Shown: positions 27,060 to 36,492, counted from the first letter of the stretch. The stretch: 64,000 nucleotides of DNA from Ignavibacteriaceae bacterium (GCA_013360295.1 JABWCL010000007.1:1-64000); one strand, 5' to 3'. Notes: a model not told the origin generated them from the letters alone. Numbers and translations are program-made.

Positions 27060-27454
27060 TGCAGAGTATTGAGACTATTCTCAGAAGTACAAAGACCATT
27101 GCTGTTGTTGGTATATCCGACAAACCTGACCGCGACAGCGGGCGTATTGCTGTTTTCCTCCGTGACCGCGGTTATGATGTGGTAGGTGTCCACCCTATTC
27201 TTAAAGAAGTATTTGGGATACCTGTTTATAAATCATTAAAAGATATCCCGCATTCAATAGACCTTGTTGACGTTTTTATGGGTTCGCAAAAAGTTGGTAG
27301 CATTACTTCGGATCTTTTAGTGATAAAACCCCGTTTTGTTTGGTATCAATTGGGGATCAGGAATGATGAGGAAGCGTCGAAACTCGAAGAAGACGGGATA
27401 CAGGTTATTCAAGACCATTGTATCGCTGTTGAGTACAGGCATTTGATTTCTTAA
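27059..27454 (+). CDS. CoA-binding domain protein (YccU-like)
   Basis: A 131-residue Rossmann-fold protein that is just a CoA-binding domain of the type found at the N-terminus of ADP-forming acyl-CoA synthetases. TIAVVGISDKPDRDSGRI is the nucleotide-binding loop, VVGVHPILKEVFGIPVYKSL the second strand and loop, and ends VIQDHCIAVEY. Stand-alone versions are widespread and of unknown function, possibly CoA sensing. Coupled by one-base overlaps to gcvP and to the outer membrane protein gene. Confidence 0.9.
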   Translation: MQSIETILRSTKTIAVVGISDKPDRDSGRIAVFLRDRGYDVVGVHPILKEVFGIPVYKSLKDIPHSIDLVDVFMGSQKVGSITSDLLVIKPRFVWYQLGIRNDEEASKLEEDGIQVIQDHCIAVEYRHLIS

Positions 27455-28791
27455 TGCTAATCGCCGGAGTGCTTATAAACAGAGCTAACTATATCTTGTT
27501 TTTTTGGATATTTCTTTTTGTTGAATTTTCTCTAAGCCAGTCTCACTATGATGCGGGAAAATTCAGAGTCGACTCGATTTACATAACGGGGAATAAGGTT
27601 ACCAAGGATTTTGTGATCCTCAGAGAGCTGTCTTTTCTGAAGGGTGATTCTATCGACAATACCGTACTGAGGTTTAACAGGGAGAGGATTTATAGCCTCG
27701 GTATTTTCAACACTGTAGACCTGATTAGAACGGAAACTGATCGTTTCAATACCGTGCAGATCGCCCTGGAGGAGGGGTGGTATTTATGGCCTATTCCTTT
27801 TGTTGACTTCAAAGACAATGACTTTAACAAAATCTCCGTAGGAATGGACTTAAGACTTGAAAATTTTCAGGGAATAAATGATGATCTTCGTGTAAGATTT
27901 GGCTTCGGGTATAATCCGGAAATCACAATCAGTTATATCTTACCATATATCTGGACTCATCCGGACATTTCATTTGAATCAGCAACTGCTTACGGACGCT
28001 ATAAAAATCTCAACAAGGATTTTGAAGAATATCTTGGTCATTCTTTCGACCAAAAGACAGTACGCCAGAGTTTGGGATTTGGATACAGGCTTAATCTGTT
28101 CAGCAGAATTTATTATTATACCGAATTCATCTATAATGAACTTCCGTCTGCTCTTGCGCCCATAACTGAGAATAATTATACAACATACAGATTATTCAGC
28201 AATGCGATAAAATACTGGTACGACAGCAGGGATCTTAAACAATATCCAAAATCCGGAAATTCTATCCTTTTTGAGTATTATTATAAATTTTCTACAAAAA
28301 ATGAGATTCACTATTCGACGGTTGTAGGTGATTTGAGATTCTACAAACCATTGCCTGTTGGGTTCAATTATAGAATGAGGCTATTCACACGACAGTCCAT
28401 AGGGAATATCATTCCTTCATTTGATCTGGCATATATCGGCTTTACGGATTATGTTCGCGGGAATTATAAAAAAAAGCTATTGGGCAGAAATTCCTACCTT
28501 TCCTCGATTGAACTGACTCACGATATAGTACCCGAATTAATAATCAATTACGATTTACCTTACATTCCTAAAGCACTTCAGACATTCAGGACGCAGATAG
28601 TTTTTGAAGCTTTTTTTGATGCCGGTACTACCGCCAACTCGAACAAGGATGTTTTTAATTCACCGTATCAGACCGGCCTTGGGTTTGGAATTGTATTTTT
28701 GGCTTTACCTTATGATCTTTTAAGAATTGAGTACGCCTTTGACAGGAACTTTAAACCGGAATTTAAGATAGACCTTGGATTATCTTTCTAA
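27454..28791 (+). CDS. Omp85-superfamily outer membrane protein with a single POTRA domain
   Basis: 445 residues: signal peptide (hydrophobic YILFFWIFLFVEFSLSQS, about 13-30), one POTRA-like domain (about 37-110, beginning VDSIYITGNKVTKDFVIL), then a C-terminal beta barrel of the surface antigen (bacterial surface antigen/BamA) type ending in Phe (IDLGLSF), as outer membrane proteins do. FVEAFFDAG and YDLLRIEYAF-like motifs are typical of the barrel. It is far shorter than BamA (about 800 with five POTRAs), so it is not the main assembly factor; TamA- or FhaC-like roles are guesses. It overlaps rsmE by 17 bases. Confidence 0.85.
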   Translation: MLIAGVLINRANYILFFWIFLFVEFSLSQSHYDAGKFRVDSIYITGNKVTKDFVILRELSFLKGDSIDNTVLRFNRERIYSLGIFNTVDLIRTETDRFNTVQIALEEGWYLWPIPFVDFKDNDFNKISVGMDLRLENFQGINDDLRVRFGFGYNPEITISYILPYIWTHPDISFESATAYGRYKNLNKDFEEYLGHSFDQKTVRQSLGFGYRLNLFSRIYYYTEFIYNELPSALAPITENNYTTYRLFSNAIKYWYDSRDLKQYPKSGNSILFEYYYKFSTKNEIHYSTVVGDLRFYKPLPVGFNYRMRLFTRQSIGNIIPSFDLAYIGFTDYVRGNYKKKLLGRNSYLSSIELTHDIVPELIINYDLPYIPKALQTFRTQIVFEAFFDAGTTANSNKDVFNSPYQTGLGFGIVFLALPYDLLRIEYAFDRNFKPEFKIDLGLSF

Positions 28792-29485
28792 TACTTCACT
28801 TTTTTACTCAGCCGCTGAGCCAACATCGGGTTTCCTGACAATTTCCGGTGAAGAGTACCATCACATCGTGCAGGTACTGAGGTTAAAAAGAGGTAGCATT
28901 ATCAATATTACAGACGGGGTTGGGAGTATATACAGCGGAGAAATCCATAAAATTGGTAACAGGAGTCTTGAAGTTTCAATTACCAGACGTGAATACTACG
29001 AAGAACTGCTGAAAAATGTTACTCTGGTTATCCCAGTACTTAAAAGTCACGACAGACTGGAATTCGCGCTCGAGAAGTGCACTGAATTGGGGATAACCCG
29101 TTTTACTATATATTATCCGCTAAATAGCCTCAAGACAAAGATTAGAATTGACCGTGTTTCCAGAGTTCTGATTGCAGCAATGAAACAGAGTCTCAGGCCA
29201 TATTTACCTGGCTATAGTATCATCGGGTCATTATCAGAATTGGAGAAAGGATCCCACAATATAATTCTTGATCAGAAAGGTGAGAGGGTAATCGGGGATT
29301 TTATTTGCGAAAACGAAAATCGCTATAATCTCATCATTGGTCCGGAGTATGGCTTTGATGAGAAAGAACTTTCAGAAATTTCACCCTTCAGGACGTACCG
29401 TTTGAATCCGGCAAGGTTGAGAACCGAGACTGCTGCCGTCTCGGCGGCGGCTTTCCTAAATTCGTTGGTTCAGAATGTTGATTAA
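28775..29485 (+). CDS. rsmE: 16S rRNA m3U1498 methyltransferase
   Basis: A SPOUT methyltransferase of 236 residues that methylates N3 of U1498 in 16S rRNA. The N-terminal PUA-like domain contains EEYHHIVQVLRLKRGS; the SPOUT knot contains IIGPEYGFDEKE and the final RLNPARLRTETAAVSA, diagnostic for RsmE. TTG 28775 is used because no ATG precedes the conserved N-terminal SLFYSAAEP; it overlaps the preceding gene by 17 bases. Confidence 0.94.
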   Translation: MDYLSNTSLFYSAAEPTSGFLTISGEEYHHIVQVLRLKRGSIINITDGVGSIYSGEIHKIGNRSLEVSITRREYYEELLKNVTLVIPVLKSHDRLEFALEKCTELGITRFTIYYPLNSLKTKIRIDRVSRVLIAAMKQSLRPYLPGYSIIGSLSELEKGSHNIILDQKGERVIGDFICENENRYNLIIGPEYGFDEKELSEISPFRTYRLNPARLRTETAAVSAAAFLNSLVQNVD

Positions 29486-29538
29486 CAACTTTTCTAAGCT
29501 TATTTTAAGTTGAATTTCAATAATATTTACAAAATGTT

Positions 29539-30216
29539 ATGGTATTAAAATATTTTTCACATTCGGCTTTCCAGATTACGACTAATGACAAAAAAGTGAT
29601 TTTGATTGATCCGTTTCTCGACGGGAATCCAACATCACCGGTCAAGTCCGATCACGTAAATGCAGATTACATTATCCTCACTCATGGACATGGTGACCAT
29701 ATTGGGGATGCTTTCAAGATCGCGAAAAGATGCAATCCATTGTTCATTGCCGTAAACGAACTGGCGAACTATTGCATATCTCACGGATTCAGAGCCCATA
29801 ATATGCATATCGGCGGGGCTTTCAATTTCGATTTCGGGAGGGTGAAATTTACAATAGCGCACCATGGGTCCATGACCCCTGATAATTATTATGCCGGAGA
29901 ACCATCGGGTGTGCTCATCACTATTGAGGGAAAAACGATCTACCATACAGGTGACACAGGGTTGTTTTACGATATGAAATTAATAGGGGAGATGAATAAA
30001 ATTGATTACATGCTGCTGCCTATCGGGGATAATTTCACTATGGGAATAGATGATGCTGTTAGAGCGGTCGAACTGGCCAGTCCTTCGGTTGCGATCCCGA
30101 TTCATTACAATACCTTCCCTATGATCACTGCCGATCCTATGGAGTTTAAAGACAAATTGCAAAAACTAAACCGGAATTGCGTAGTTATGAATTTCGGCTC
30201 AGAAATATCTATTTAG
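29539..30216 (+). CDS. UPF0173-type metal-dependent hydrolase (metallo-beta-lactamase fold)
   Basis: A 225-residue cytosolic protein. The metal motif is THGHGDHIGDA near 50-60, with additional His ligands in TIAHHGSM and YHTGDTG and a final IHYNTFP. The family (UlaG-like, UPF0173) is annotated as a hydrolase but its substrate is usually unknown. It follows rsmE by 53 bases and precedes parA by 22. Confidence 0.92.
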   Translation: MVLKYFSHSAFQITTNDKKVILIDPFLDGNPTSPVKSDHVNADYIILTHGHGDHIGDAFKIAKRCNPLFIAVNELANYCISHGFRAHNMHIGGAFNFDFGRVKFTIAHHGSMTPDNYYAGEPSGVLITIEGKTIYHTGDTGLFYDMKLIGEMNKIDYMLLPIGDNFTMGIDDAVRAVELASPSVAIPIHYNTFPMITADPMEFKDKLQKLNRNCVVMNFGSEISI

Positions 30217-30238
30217 CGAGAGGAATTTTTTTAGATAA

Positions 30239-31012
30239 ATGCCGGCAAAAATTATCGCGATTGCTAATCAAAAAGGCGGAGTTGGAAAGACTACTACTGC
30301 GATCAACATTGCTGCCTCGGTAGCAGCTGCTGAGAAAAGAATATTACTGGTGGATATAGATCCCCAGGCAAATTCCACATCAGGTGTGGGTGTCTTTGAT
30401 ACACCGGTTACTATTTATGAAGTCCTTGTTGGAATAAAGGATACTAAGGAATCTATTATCAAGACAGGGATGCCGTATCTGGACATAATTGCATCTCATA
30501 TTAACCTTGTAGGTGCGGAAGTTGAGTTACTTGGATTTGAGAAAAGAGAGTATATACTCAGATCAAGCCTTAACACCATACGTGATTTGTACGATTATAT
30601 ATTCATCGATTGTCCTCCGTCCCTGGGAATTCTTACGCTTAATGCCTTGACTGCGGCTGATTCCGTTTTGATTCCGGTTCAATGTGAATACTTCGCACTC
30701 GAGGGGCTAGGGAAACTTCTTAATACAATCAATATTGTTCGCCAGAACTATAATCCTTCGCTTGCGCTTGAGGGTGTTTTATTGACGATGTATGATTCCA
30801 GATTGCGTCTTTCTGCCCAGATTGTTGAAGAGGTAGAAAAATATTTTGGTGACAAGCTGTATAAAACTATCATTCATAGAAACGTTCGAATTTCCGAATC
30901 ACCAAGCCATGGAAAACCGATAATACTCTACGATGCTCTCTCAGTAGGAGCGAAGAATTATATCGCTCTTGCACAGGAGTTTCTGGAGCGGAACAGGACG
31001 GATAGCCGATGA
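30239..31012 (+). CDS. parA: Chromosome partitioning ATPase ParA/Soj
   Basis: A 257-residue MinD/ParA-type ATPase that segregates replicated origins together with ParB. It has the deviant Walker [17 protein letters not shown] (about 9-24), [12 protein letters not shown], and Walker [12 protein letters not shown]. No N-terminal helix-turn-helix, so it is the chromosomal Soj form. It overlaps parB by four bases (ATGA). Chromosomal parAB usually lies near the replication origin, but no origin signature is recognisable here. Confidence 0.96.
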   Translation: MPAKIIAIANQKGGVGKTTTAINIAASVAAAEKRILLVDIDPQANSTSGVGVFDTPVTIYEVLVGIKDTKESIIKTGMPYLDIIASHINLVGAEVELLGFEKREYILRSSLNTIRDLYDYIFIDCPPSLGILTLNALTAADSVLIPVQCEYFALEGLGKLLNTINIVRQNYNPSLALEGVLLTMYDSRLRLSAQIVEEVEKYFGDKLYKTIIHRNVRISESPSHGKPIILYDALSVGAKNYIALAQEFLERNRTDSR

Positions 31013-31947
31013 GTAAAGGTAAACAGGTTCTCGGAAGAGGTCTTGATGCACTGCTTGGACGAATGGAAATCAAGGATGGTGAACCGTTCCCCAATAAAAC
31101 TTCAGAGTCTGAATCACCCGGCACTTCGGAAGTGTTCCGGAAAATTGACGTTGATAAAATATCCCCCAATCCTTTTCAGCCAAGAACACACTTCGAACCA
31201 AAACCTCTCGAAGAACTTCGTGACTCTATTCTGAAAAACGGTCTCATTCAGCCCATTACAGTCCGAAAAACAGAAAATGGCAGATTTCAGCTTATTTCTG
31301 GTGAAAGAAGGTTAAAAGCTTTCAAGGAAATTGGTTACCGCGAAATTCCCGCATACATCATTGAAGTTGAGTCGAATGAGATGATGCTCGCAATGGCTTT
31401 GATTGAAAATCTGCAGCGAGAGAAATTAAATCCCATTGAAGAAGCTTATGCTTACAAGCGATTAATGGAAGAATGTTCACTCACTCAGGAAATGATAGCC
31501 ACAAGAGTAGGGAAGGACCGCACAACAATAGCAAATGTCATCAGGTTATTAAAACTTCCTCCTGAATTACGCGATGCATTGGTAAAAGATGAAATATCAA
31601 TGGGGCATGCGAGAGCTTTAATCAATCTGGATTCGGTCTCCGCACAGATCCAGATACTTAAAAAAATTAAATCTTCAAACTTGTCAGTGAGAAATGTTGA
31701 AAACTTAGTGAAAGATTACATCACTAGGGGAAATGCTCAAAAAAAGAGAAAGCATCAATTAAATCTGGGAAGTTCCAGTCCGGAACTTAGGGAGATAGAA
31801 GATAAACTCAGGAGACTATTAGGGACAAAAGTACAATGTAAATTAGGAGTGAACGGCCGGGGAGAAATTATTATTGATTTCTATTCTCAGGATGAGTTCG
31901 AAAGACTGCTTGAATTATTAAATGCGATTGACAATACTATCCATTAG
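31009..31947 (+). CDS. parB: Chromosome partitioning protein ParB
   Basis: A 312-residue CTP-dependent DNA clamp. It starts with the usual [10 protein letters not shown]; the CTP-binding domain contains [33 protein letters not shown] and [14 protein letters not shown]; a helix-turn-helix follows ([20 protein letters not shown]), and the C-terminal dimerisation part ends near [10 protein letters not shown]. No 16-base parS palindrome was noticed nearby. It overlaps the next gene by 26 bases. Confidence 0.96.
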   Translation: MSKGKQVLGRGLDALLGRMEIKDGEPFPNKTSESESPGTSEVFRKIDVDKISPNPFQPRTHFEPKPLEELRDSILKNGLIQPITVRKTENGRFQLISGERRLKAFKEIGYREIPAYIIEVESNEMMLAMALIENLQREKLNPIEEAYAYKRLMEECSLTQEMIATRVGKDRTTIANVIRLLKLPPELRDALVKDEISMGHARALINLDSVSAQIQILKKIKSSNLSVRNVENLVKDYITRGNAQKKRKHQLNLGSSSPELREIEDKLRRLLGTKVQCKLGVNGRGEIIIDFYSQDEFERLLELLNAIDNTIH

Positions 31948-32419
31948 TTTTTATTTTGTTTTACTCTTTACCCTCAATTTGTATGGGGAGAGCAGCAATA
32001 TAAATCCCGGTGACGAGATAGAACAGGATACCTCACTGTATGTTCCGACTAAATCTCCCTGGGGGGCAGTTTTGCGCAGCGCGGTTTTACCGGGTTGGGG
32101 GCAGGTTTATAACGAATCATATTGGAAAGTGCCGGTCTTTCTTGGTATCGGAGGGTGGTTCGTTTATAACTATATGTGGAATGACGACAGGTACCAGGAA
32201 AACCGACTGGGCTACATCCAAACAAATAATCTCGTTGATAAATCTCAGCGTGATTTTTACAGGGATCAGCGGGATGAATTCGCGATTTATCTTGGCTTAA
32301 CTTATTTGGCAATGCTTGTAGATTCTTATGTTGACGCGCAACTCTACGATTTTTCAGTCGATGAGGATGATATTATAAATAACAGGCAATACCGGCTGAA
32401 TATAAAAATTATGTTTTAA
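31922..32419 (+). CDS. DUF5683 domain membrane/exported protein
   Basis: 165 residues. The N-terminal hydrophobic stretch ([20 protein letters not shown]) is probably a signal peptide. The DUF5683 core, KSPWGAVLRSAVLPGWGQVYNESYWKVPVF, is split here by its features: a KSPxxA motif, the proline-glycine pair before GQVYN, and YWKVP, followed by hydrophobic helices. The family is common in the Bacteroidetes/Chlorobi group and its function is unknown. ATG 31922 lies inside parB (26-base overlap), so it is coupled to chromosome partitioning genes by position only. Confidence 0.85.
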   Translation: MRLTILSISFYFVLLFTLNLYGESSNINPGDEIEQDTSLYVPTKSPWGAVLRSAVLPGWGQVYNESYWKVPVFLGIGGWFVYNYMWNDDRYQENRLGYIQTNNLVDKSQRDFYRDQRDEFAIYLGLTYLAMLVDSYVDAQLYDFSVDEDDIINNRQYRLNIKIMF

Positions 32420-32425
32420 TTACTA

Positions 32426-33139
32426 ATGAATTGTCCCTCCTGCAAAACTGCTAACCCGATCTATCTATCAGTCTGCAAGCGCTGTAAAAGTATCCTGCGC
32501 AACCGGGTTCCCAATATTGATCTTGGAGATACTGTGCTAAGTCTACTCCATGAACCAAGATATGCATTTCTGAATGTTTTACAATCTGAAAAAAAGAATT
32601 ACAGTACTGTGTTTTTTATTTTTTCAGCATTTAAGATTCTTGCTTTGAATTATATCCTTTTAGCTTTTTTTTACAAAACATCCTTCAACTTTTCTTCAGG
32701 ATTTATTCTTAATCTGAGTCTCCTGTTTCTTCTGTTCATCATCTTTGCTTTACTGATACTCTTGCTTCTTAAAAGAAATAATACGGAGCTCAGATTCAGG
32801 GATCTATATGCGTTATATGCATTCTCTGCTTTACCCTCTATCATCTTTGTGGTACTCTTCCTGCCTCTGGAAGTGATCGTTTTTGGTGAGTTCCTGTTTA
32901 CTTTTGATCCGTCACCATTTCTCATTAATCCGTTTTTTGCCTGGTTCTTTCTGGTAATCGAGATTATTGTGCTTCTCTGGCAAATAGTACTCTTCGGTGT
33001 TGGGATAAATATTTTACTTACATCAAGGATTAAAAGTTCTATCATTGCACTTATTTTTTCAGCTCTATTACATTCTTCAACCTTTTTCTTATTTGCCTAT
33101 CTTATCGAAGTTAACAGGAGGATTATAAGTGGAACTTAA
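32426..33139 (+). CDS. Zinc-ribbon membrane protein, Yip1-like
   Basis: 237 residues. A short N-terminal zinc ribbon (CPSC at 3-6 and CKRC about 17-20) is followed by a soluble linker and about five hydrophobic helices from residue 60 onward, an arrangement found in Yip1-domain proteins of this phylum. No enzymatic motif. It is six bases after the DUF5683 gene and overlaps nadB by 11 bases. Function unknown. Confidence 0.75.
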   Translation: MNCPSCKTANPIYLSVCKRCKSILRNRVPNIDLGDTVLSLLHEPRYAFLNVLQSEKKNYSTVFFIFSAFKILALNYILLAFFYKTSFNFSSGFILNLSLLFLLFIIFALLILLLLKRNNTELRFRDLYALYAFSALPSIIFVVLFLPLEVIVFGEFLFTFDPSPFLINPFFAWFFLVIEIIVLLWQIVLFGVGINILLTSRIKSSIIALIFSALLHSSTFFLFAYLIEVNRRIISGT

Positions 33140-34748
33140 GGCTGATGTACTGATCATCGGTAGCGGGATCGCCGGACTATTTGCCGCTATTAAAATATCT
33201 GAATTCGCAGATGTGATACTCGTTACCAAGAAGGAAAAAAATGAATCCAATACAAACTATGCGCAAGGGGGGATTGCCGCTGTAATTTCCGGTGATGACA
33301 GCTTTGAAAAGCACATTACCGATACTTTAGTCGCCGGCGCGGGATTATGTAATGAGGAATCAGTCAGGGGTCTGGTAAGCGATGGCCCTGCATGTATTAA
33401 TGAGCTAATAAATATGGGTACTCGATTTACACTCGAGGCAGATAGACTTCATTTACTGAGAGAAGGGGGGCACTCTAAAAACCGGATCGTTCATGCCCGC
33501 GACCTGACTGGAAAGGAAGTTGAACGTGCCCTGATTGATCGCGTCAATTCAATACCTAATATTCTCCTGCTTGAGAATTGTTTTGCTATTGACCTGATCA
33601 CGGAACATAATCTGCAGAAATATAAACACTCCCCAATTAATTCAAGGCACTGCTGGGGCGCTTATGTTCATAATTCCCTGACTAATCAGGTGAAAAAAAT
33701 TATAAGTAAAGTAACAATTCTCGCGACCGGCGGAGTCGGTCAGGTGTATCTTCATACAACTAATCCGGCAATTGCAACCGGAGATGGATTAGCTATGGCA
33801 TACAGAGCAGGAGCGAAAGTTGGAAACCTTGAATTCATTCAGTTCCATCCCACAGCGTTGTATCAGGATCTTACGGGGAGTTCAAAGCACTCTTTTCTGA
33901 TCTCTGAAGCAGTGAGAGGTTTCGGCGGTATTCTTAAGAATAACAATGGGGAAGAGTTTATGAATAAATATGATCAGCGGCGTGAACTCGCACCGAGAGA
34001 TATTGTTGCCAGAGCAATAGATAATGAATTGAAGAAGAGAGGAGATGATTTTGTTCTGCTGGATGTGACCCATAAATCCGCTGACCAGATTATCGAGCAT
34101 TTCCCGAATATTTATAATCATTGCCTCACTCAGAATATTGATATTACCAGACAACCTATTCCTGTTGTGCCCGCCGCGCATTATGTTTGTGGTGGAATAG
34201 TAGTGGACAATAACGGTAGAACCTCGCTTGATGGGTTATTAGCAATCGGAGAGGTAGCCCTGACAGGAGTTCACGGAGCAAATCGCCTGGCAAGTAATTC
34301 GCTCCTCGAAGCAGTAGTTTATGCCAGAAGAGCTGCGGAATATCTCAGGGGTTCAATCGGTGAACGGATTTATTCAAAATATGAAATCCCGGACTGGGAT
34401 GATAAGGGGACGTTAACAGCAGATGAAAAAATTCTCATTACTCACAGTCAGAAAGAACTCAAGCAGTTAATGTGGGATTATGTCGGAATTGTACGATCTG
34501 ACCTCCGTTTGCTTTTTGCTTCACGAAGAGTACATAATTTGTTTACTGAAGTTGAAGAATTCTACAAAAAAACAAAAATATTTGATTCTTTGCTTGAACT
34601 GAGAAACCTTGTTACTTGTTCGTATCTGATCATTAAATGCGCGCAGCTCAGAAAGGAAAGCAGGGGATTGCACTATACAATTGATTATCCTGTGCAGAAT
34701 GAGACGGCGAAAGATATAATCATTCAAAATACTTACCAGCGTTCATAG
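33129..34748 (+). CDS. nadB: L-aspartate oxidase
   Basis: Flavoenzyme that oxidises L-aspartate to iminoaspartate, the first step of de novo NAD synthesis. 539 residues. It has the FAD-binding dinucleotide motif ADVLIIGSGIAGLFAAI (about 5-21), the succinate dehydrogenase-like signature NYAQGGIAAV, active-site region LREGGHSKNRIVHARDLTG, HPTALY, GRE-like RRELAPRDIVARAI, and GVHGANRLASNSLLE. GTG start with a clear AGGAGG site at 33116-33121. NadD is also in the window; nadA and nadC are not. The 3' end overlaps the opposing ppx gene by 29 bases. Confidence 0.96.
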   Translation: MELKADVLIIGSGIAGLFAAIKISEFADVILVTKKEKNESNTNYAQGGIAAVISGDDSFEKHITDTLVAGAGLCNEESVRGLVSDGPACINELINMGTRFTLEADRLHLLREGGHSKNRIVHARDLTGKEVERALIDRVNSIPNILLLENCFAIDLITEHNLQKYKHSPINSRHCWGAYVHNSLTNQVKKIISKVTILATGGVGQVYLHTTNPAIATGDGLAMAYRAGAKVGNLEFIQFHPTALYQDLTGSSKHSFLISEAVRGFGGILKNNNGEEFMNKYDQRRELAPRDIVARAIDNELKKRGDDFVLLDVTHKSADQIIEHFPNIYNHCLTQNIDITRQPIPVVPAAHYVCGGIVVDNNGRTSLDGLLAIGEVALTGVHGANRLASNSLLEAVVYARRAAEYLRGSIGERIYSKYEIPDWDDKGTLTADEKILITHSQKELKQLMWDYVGIVRSDLRLLFASRRVHNLFTEVEEFYKKTKIFDSLLELRNLVTCSYLIIKCAQLRKESRGLHYTIDYPVQNETAKDIIIQNTYQRS

Positions 34749-35652
34749 TAACGTAATATCTGATTGCTCCGTAACGCAAACCGTAAGCACTTACCCGTAC
34801 AAAATCCGCGGAAATTTTTTTCAATATCTCTGAGAGAATCAGTGTGCCTGCGAGTATCACATCTTCACGTCCTTTTGAAACGGAGTATTTCATTAGTAAT
34901 TTTTCAGGGGTTAGTAGTGAGAATTGATCAGCGAAATCATCAATCTCTGCAGTATAAAGTCTTGTGTTATGTACTTTTTCCTCCTCCAGGTCACTCACGC
35001 CAGCCTTCAGGCTGGCTAGGGTAGTAGGTGTTCCGGCAATGGCATATACGTTGGAAATAGCTTTGATCTCTGACAAAAAATTGTTGATAACACTTCCGAC
35101 GTATTTCCTCATACCGTGGATCTTTTCAGTTGACACCGGATATGATTCAATAAATTTCTCTGTAAGTTCTACTACACCCAGTTGAAAACTCTGCAAAGCG
35201 ATTATTTCTTTTCCTTCTCCGAGGATTACTTCAGTACTGCCTCCGCCAATATCTATAACAAGGTTTTTGTAAGAATCAGCCTCCCCTACAACTCCAAGAT
35301 AGGAGAAGAGAGCTTCATCCAAAGGCTCAATAACTGATATTTTAACACCTGTAACTTTATAAACTTGACTGATAATTTCAGAAGAATTTAATGCCAGCCT
35401 GAAAGCATTTGTCCCTGAGGCTAATATTGCCGAACAACCCTCATTTTTCGCATAAACAGAATAATCCCTCAGGATCTCAATGAGTTCATCGATTTTATCC
35501 CTACCAATTTTCCATGATTTTGCCACATCTTTTCCTATCCTTGGGATCCTGATCAAATTCTTTAGTGGTAAAATCCTGTTGCCGGAATAATCATATTCTG
35601 CAATCAGCATCAAAATAGTATTTGTACCAATATCTATGGAAGCTATTTTCAT
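34720..35652 (-). CDS. Exopolyphosphatase / pppGpp phosphohydrolase family (Ppx/GppA)
   Basis: A 310-residue ASKHA-fold phosphatase. The N-terminal phosphate loop is ASIDIGTNTILMLIAEY, the second DIGGGSTEVILGEG, and VYAIAGTPTTLASL corresponds to the third nucleotide-binding motif. This short form lacks the C-terminal HD-like domain of E. coli Ppx (about 510 residues), matching the two-domain enzymes common outside gammaproteobacteria. Substrate (polyphosphate or pppGpp) is not decided by sequence. A perfect 18-base palindrome lies in its coding region. Confidence 0.92.
   Translation of the reverse strand: MKIASIDIGTNTILMLIAEYDYSGNRILPLKNLIRIPRIGKDVAKSWKIGRDKIDELIEILRDYSVYAKNEGCSAILASGTNAFRLALNSSEIISQVYKVTGVKISVIEPLDEALFSYLGVVGEADSYKNLVIDIGGGSTEVILGEGKEIIALQSFQLGVVELTEKFIESYPVSTEKIHGMRKYVGSVINNFLSEIKAISNVYAIAGTPTTLASLKAGVSDLEEEKVHNTRLYTAEIDDFADQFSLLTPEKLLMKYSVSKGREDVILAGTLILSEILKKISADFVRVSAYGLRYGAIRYYVTMNAGKYFE
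34999..35016. repeat. GC-rich perfect palindrome inside ppx
   Basis: GCCAGCC (34999-35005), loop TTCA, GGCTGGC (35010-35016). Seven perfectly paired G/C-rich bases with a four-base loop inside a gene of about 40% G+C, encoding the ASLKAG part of the phosphatase. It has the shape of a REP-type palindrome but may be chance coding sequence. Confidence 0.4.
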
Positions 35653-35690
35653 TTTTTTTAGTATTTTTTAATATTATAATTACAAAATAT

Positions 35691-36224
35691 ATGCCAAAAT
35701 TAAAATCATCTTACAAAATTTTTATTTTTCTGACAGCAGTAGCCGCTGCAATCTGGCTAGGTAGTTATGTCTCCAGATTTTCAGCATTTTATAATATTTT
35801 TGCCGGTCCTGAACTTGATATTCGAGGCGACTTGAATCCAGAGTCCATTCGCGGGATCTTCTTCGGGCTGCTGTCACCTTTGAGCACGAGTATTTTTTCA
35901 TATTTTTCTTTCCTGGTTTTCTTTTATCTGAGTGTAATTTTCTCAGGTTTGAACATTAAACGCCACGGGTGGTTATTTATTTCACTGTTGATGGTAACAC
36001 TAACTGCTCCATTCGAGATATTTCTCATCTGGAAATATGACATTGAGATGCTCTATCAGATATTATCATCGCAATTCGATTCATTAGAGCTTGTAAGTTT
36101 CTATATTGACCGGATTAAAATGTTTAGTTTTATGCCTTTTGTTATGGTGCTTACTATCATCACGTTATTCGGTCTATTCATTTTCCGTCCCTTTGAGATG
36201 AAGAACGATCAAAATGAAGCTTAA
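35691..36224 (+). CDS. Uncharacterised membrane protein
   Basis: About 177 residues and not recognised. Four hydrophobic segments can be seen: IFIFLTAVAAAIWLGSYV near the N-terminus, FSYFSFLVFFYLSVIFSGL, GWLFISLLMVTLTAPFEIFL, and FMPFVMVLTIITLFGLFIF, with a short charged C-terminus. ATG 35691 is preferred over an upstream in-frame non-ATG codon at 35622, because that would run into the divergent ppx gene. The stop overlaps the next gene by 11 bases, followed by further overlaps into aroQ, so it belongs to that operon. Confidence 0.75.
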   Translation: MPKLKSSYKIFIFLTAVAAAIWLGSYVSRFSAFYNIFAGPELDIRGDLNPESIRGIFFGLLSPLSTSIFSYFSFLVFFYLSVIFSGLNIKRHGWLFISLLMVTLTAPFEIFLIWKYDIEMLYQILSSQFDSLELVSFYIDRIKMFSFMPFVMVLTIITLFGLFIFRPFEMKNDQNEA

Positions 36225-36492
36225 AGAAAAAGAATTTGAAGAAATTACGCAGGAATTGAAAGAGCTTGCTGTTCAGTTAGGGGCAACCGTGCGTTTTGAG
36301 AAAGGCGATTTTAAGGGGGGATACTGCATCGTAAAAGAATCCAGGGTTATTGTGATAAATAAACTTGCTAATACGCAGCGTAAAGCGATTATTCTTGCGA
36401 CGGCATTAAAGGAACTGGGCGTTGATAATATTTATCTTACGCCTAAGACTAGGGAACTCATAAATGAACTTGTTGAGGTTGAGGATAAATGA
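36214..36492 (+). CDS. Small uncharacterised protein
   Basis: 92 residues, highly charged at both ends, without signal or membrane segment. A predicted N-terminal amphipathic helix (EKEFEEITQELKELAVQLG) is followed by a beta-rich middle (VRFEKGDFKGGYCIVKESRV) and a C-terminal helix. No family recognised, though the overlap with both neighbours (11 and 4 bases) and coding-like composition support it as real. Being coupled to aroQ it may be co-regulated with aromatic amino acid synthesis; nothing more can be said. Confidence 0.75.
   Translation: MKLKEKEFEEITQELKELAVQLGATVRFEKGDFKGGYCIVKESRVIVINKLANTQRKAIILATALKELGVDNIYLTPKTRELINELVEVEDK

Noticed and set aside
30239-31947. Replication origin or parS sites around parAB
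   Set aside because: I found no sequence near the 16-base parS consensus and no DnaA-box cluster or dnaA gene in the window.
35622-35690. Upstream start of the membrane protein before aroQ
   Set aside because: Would overlap the divergent ppx coding region with a non-ATG codon; ATG 35691 gives a normal N-terminus.
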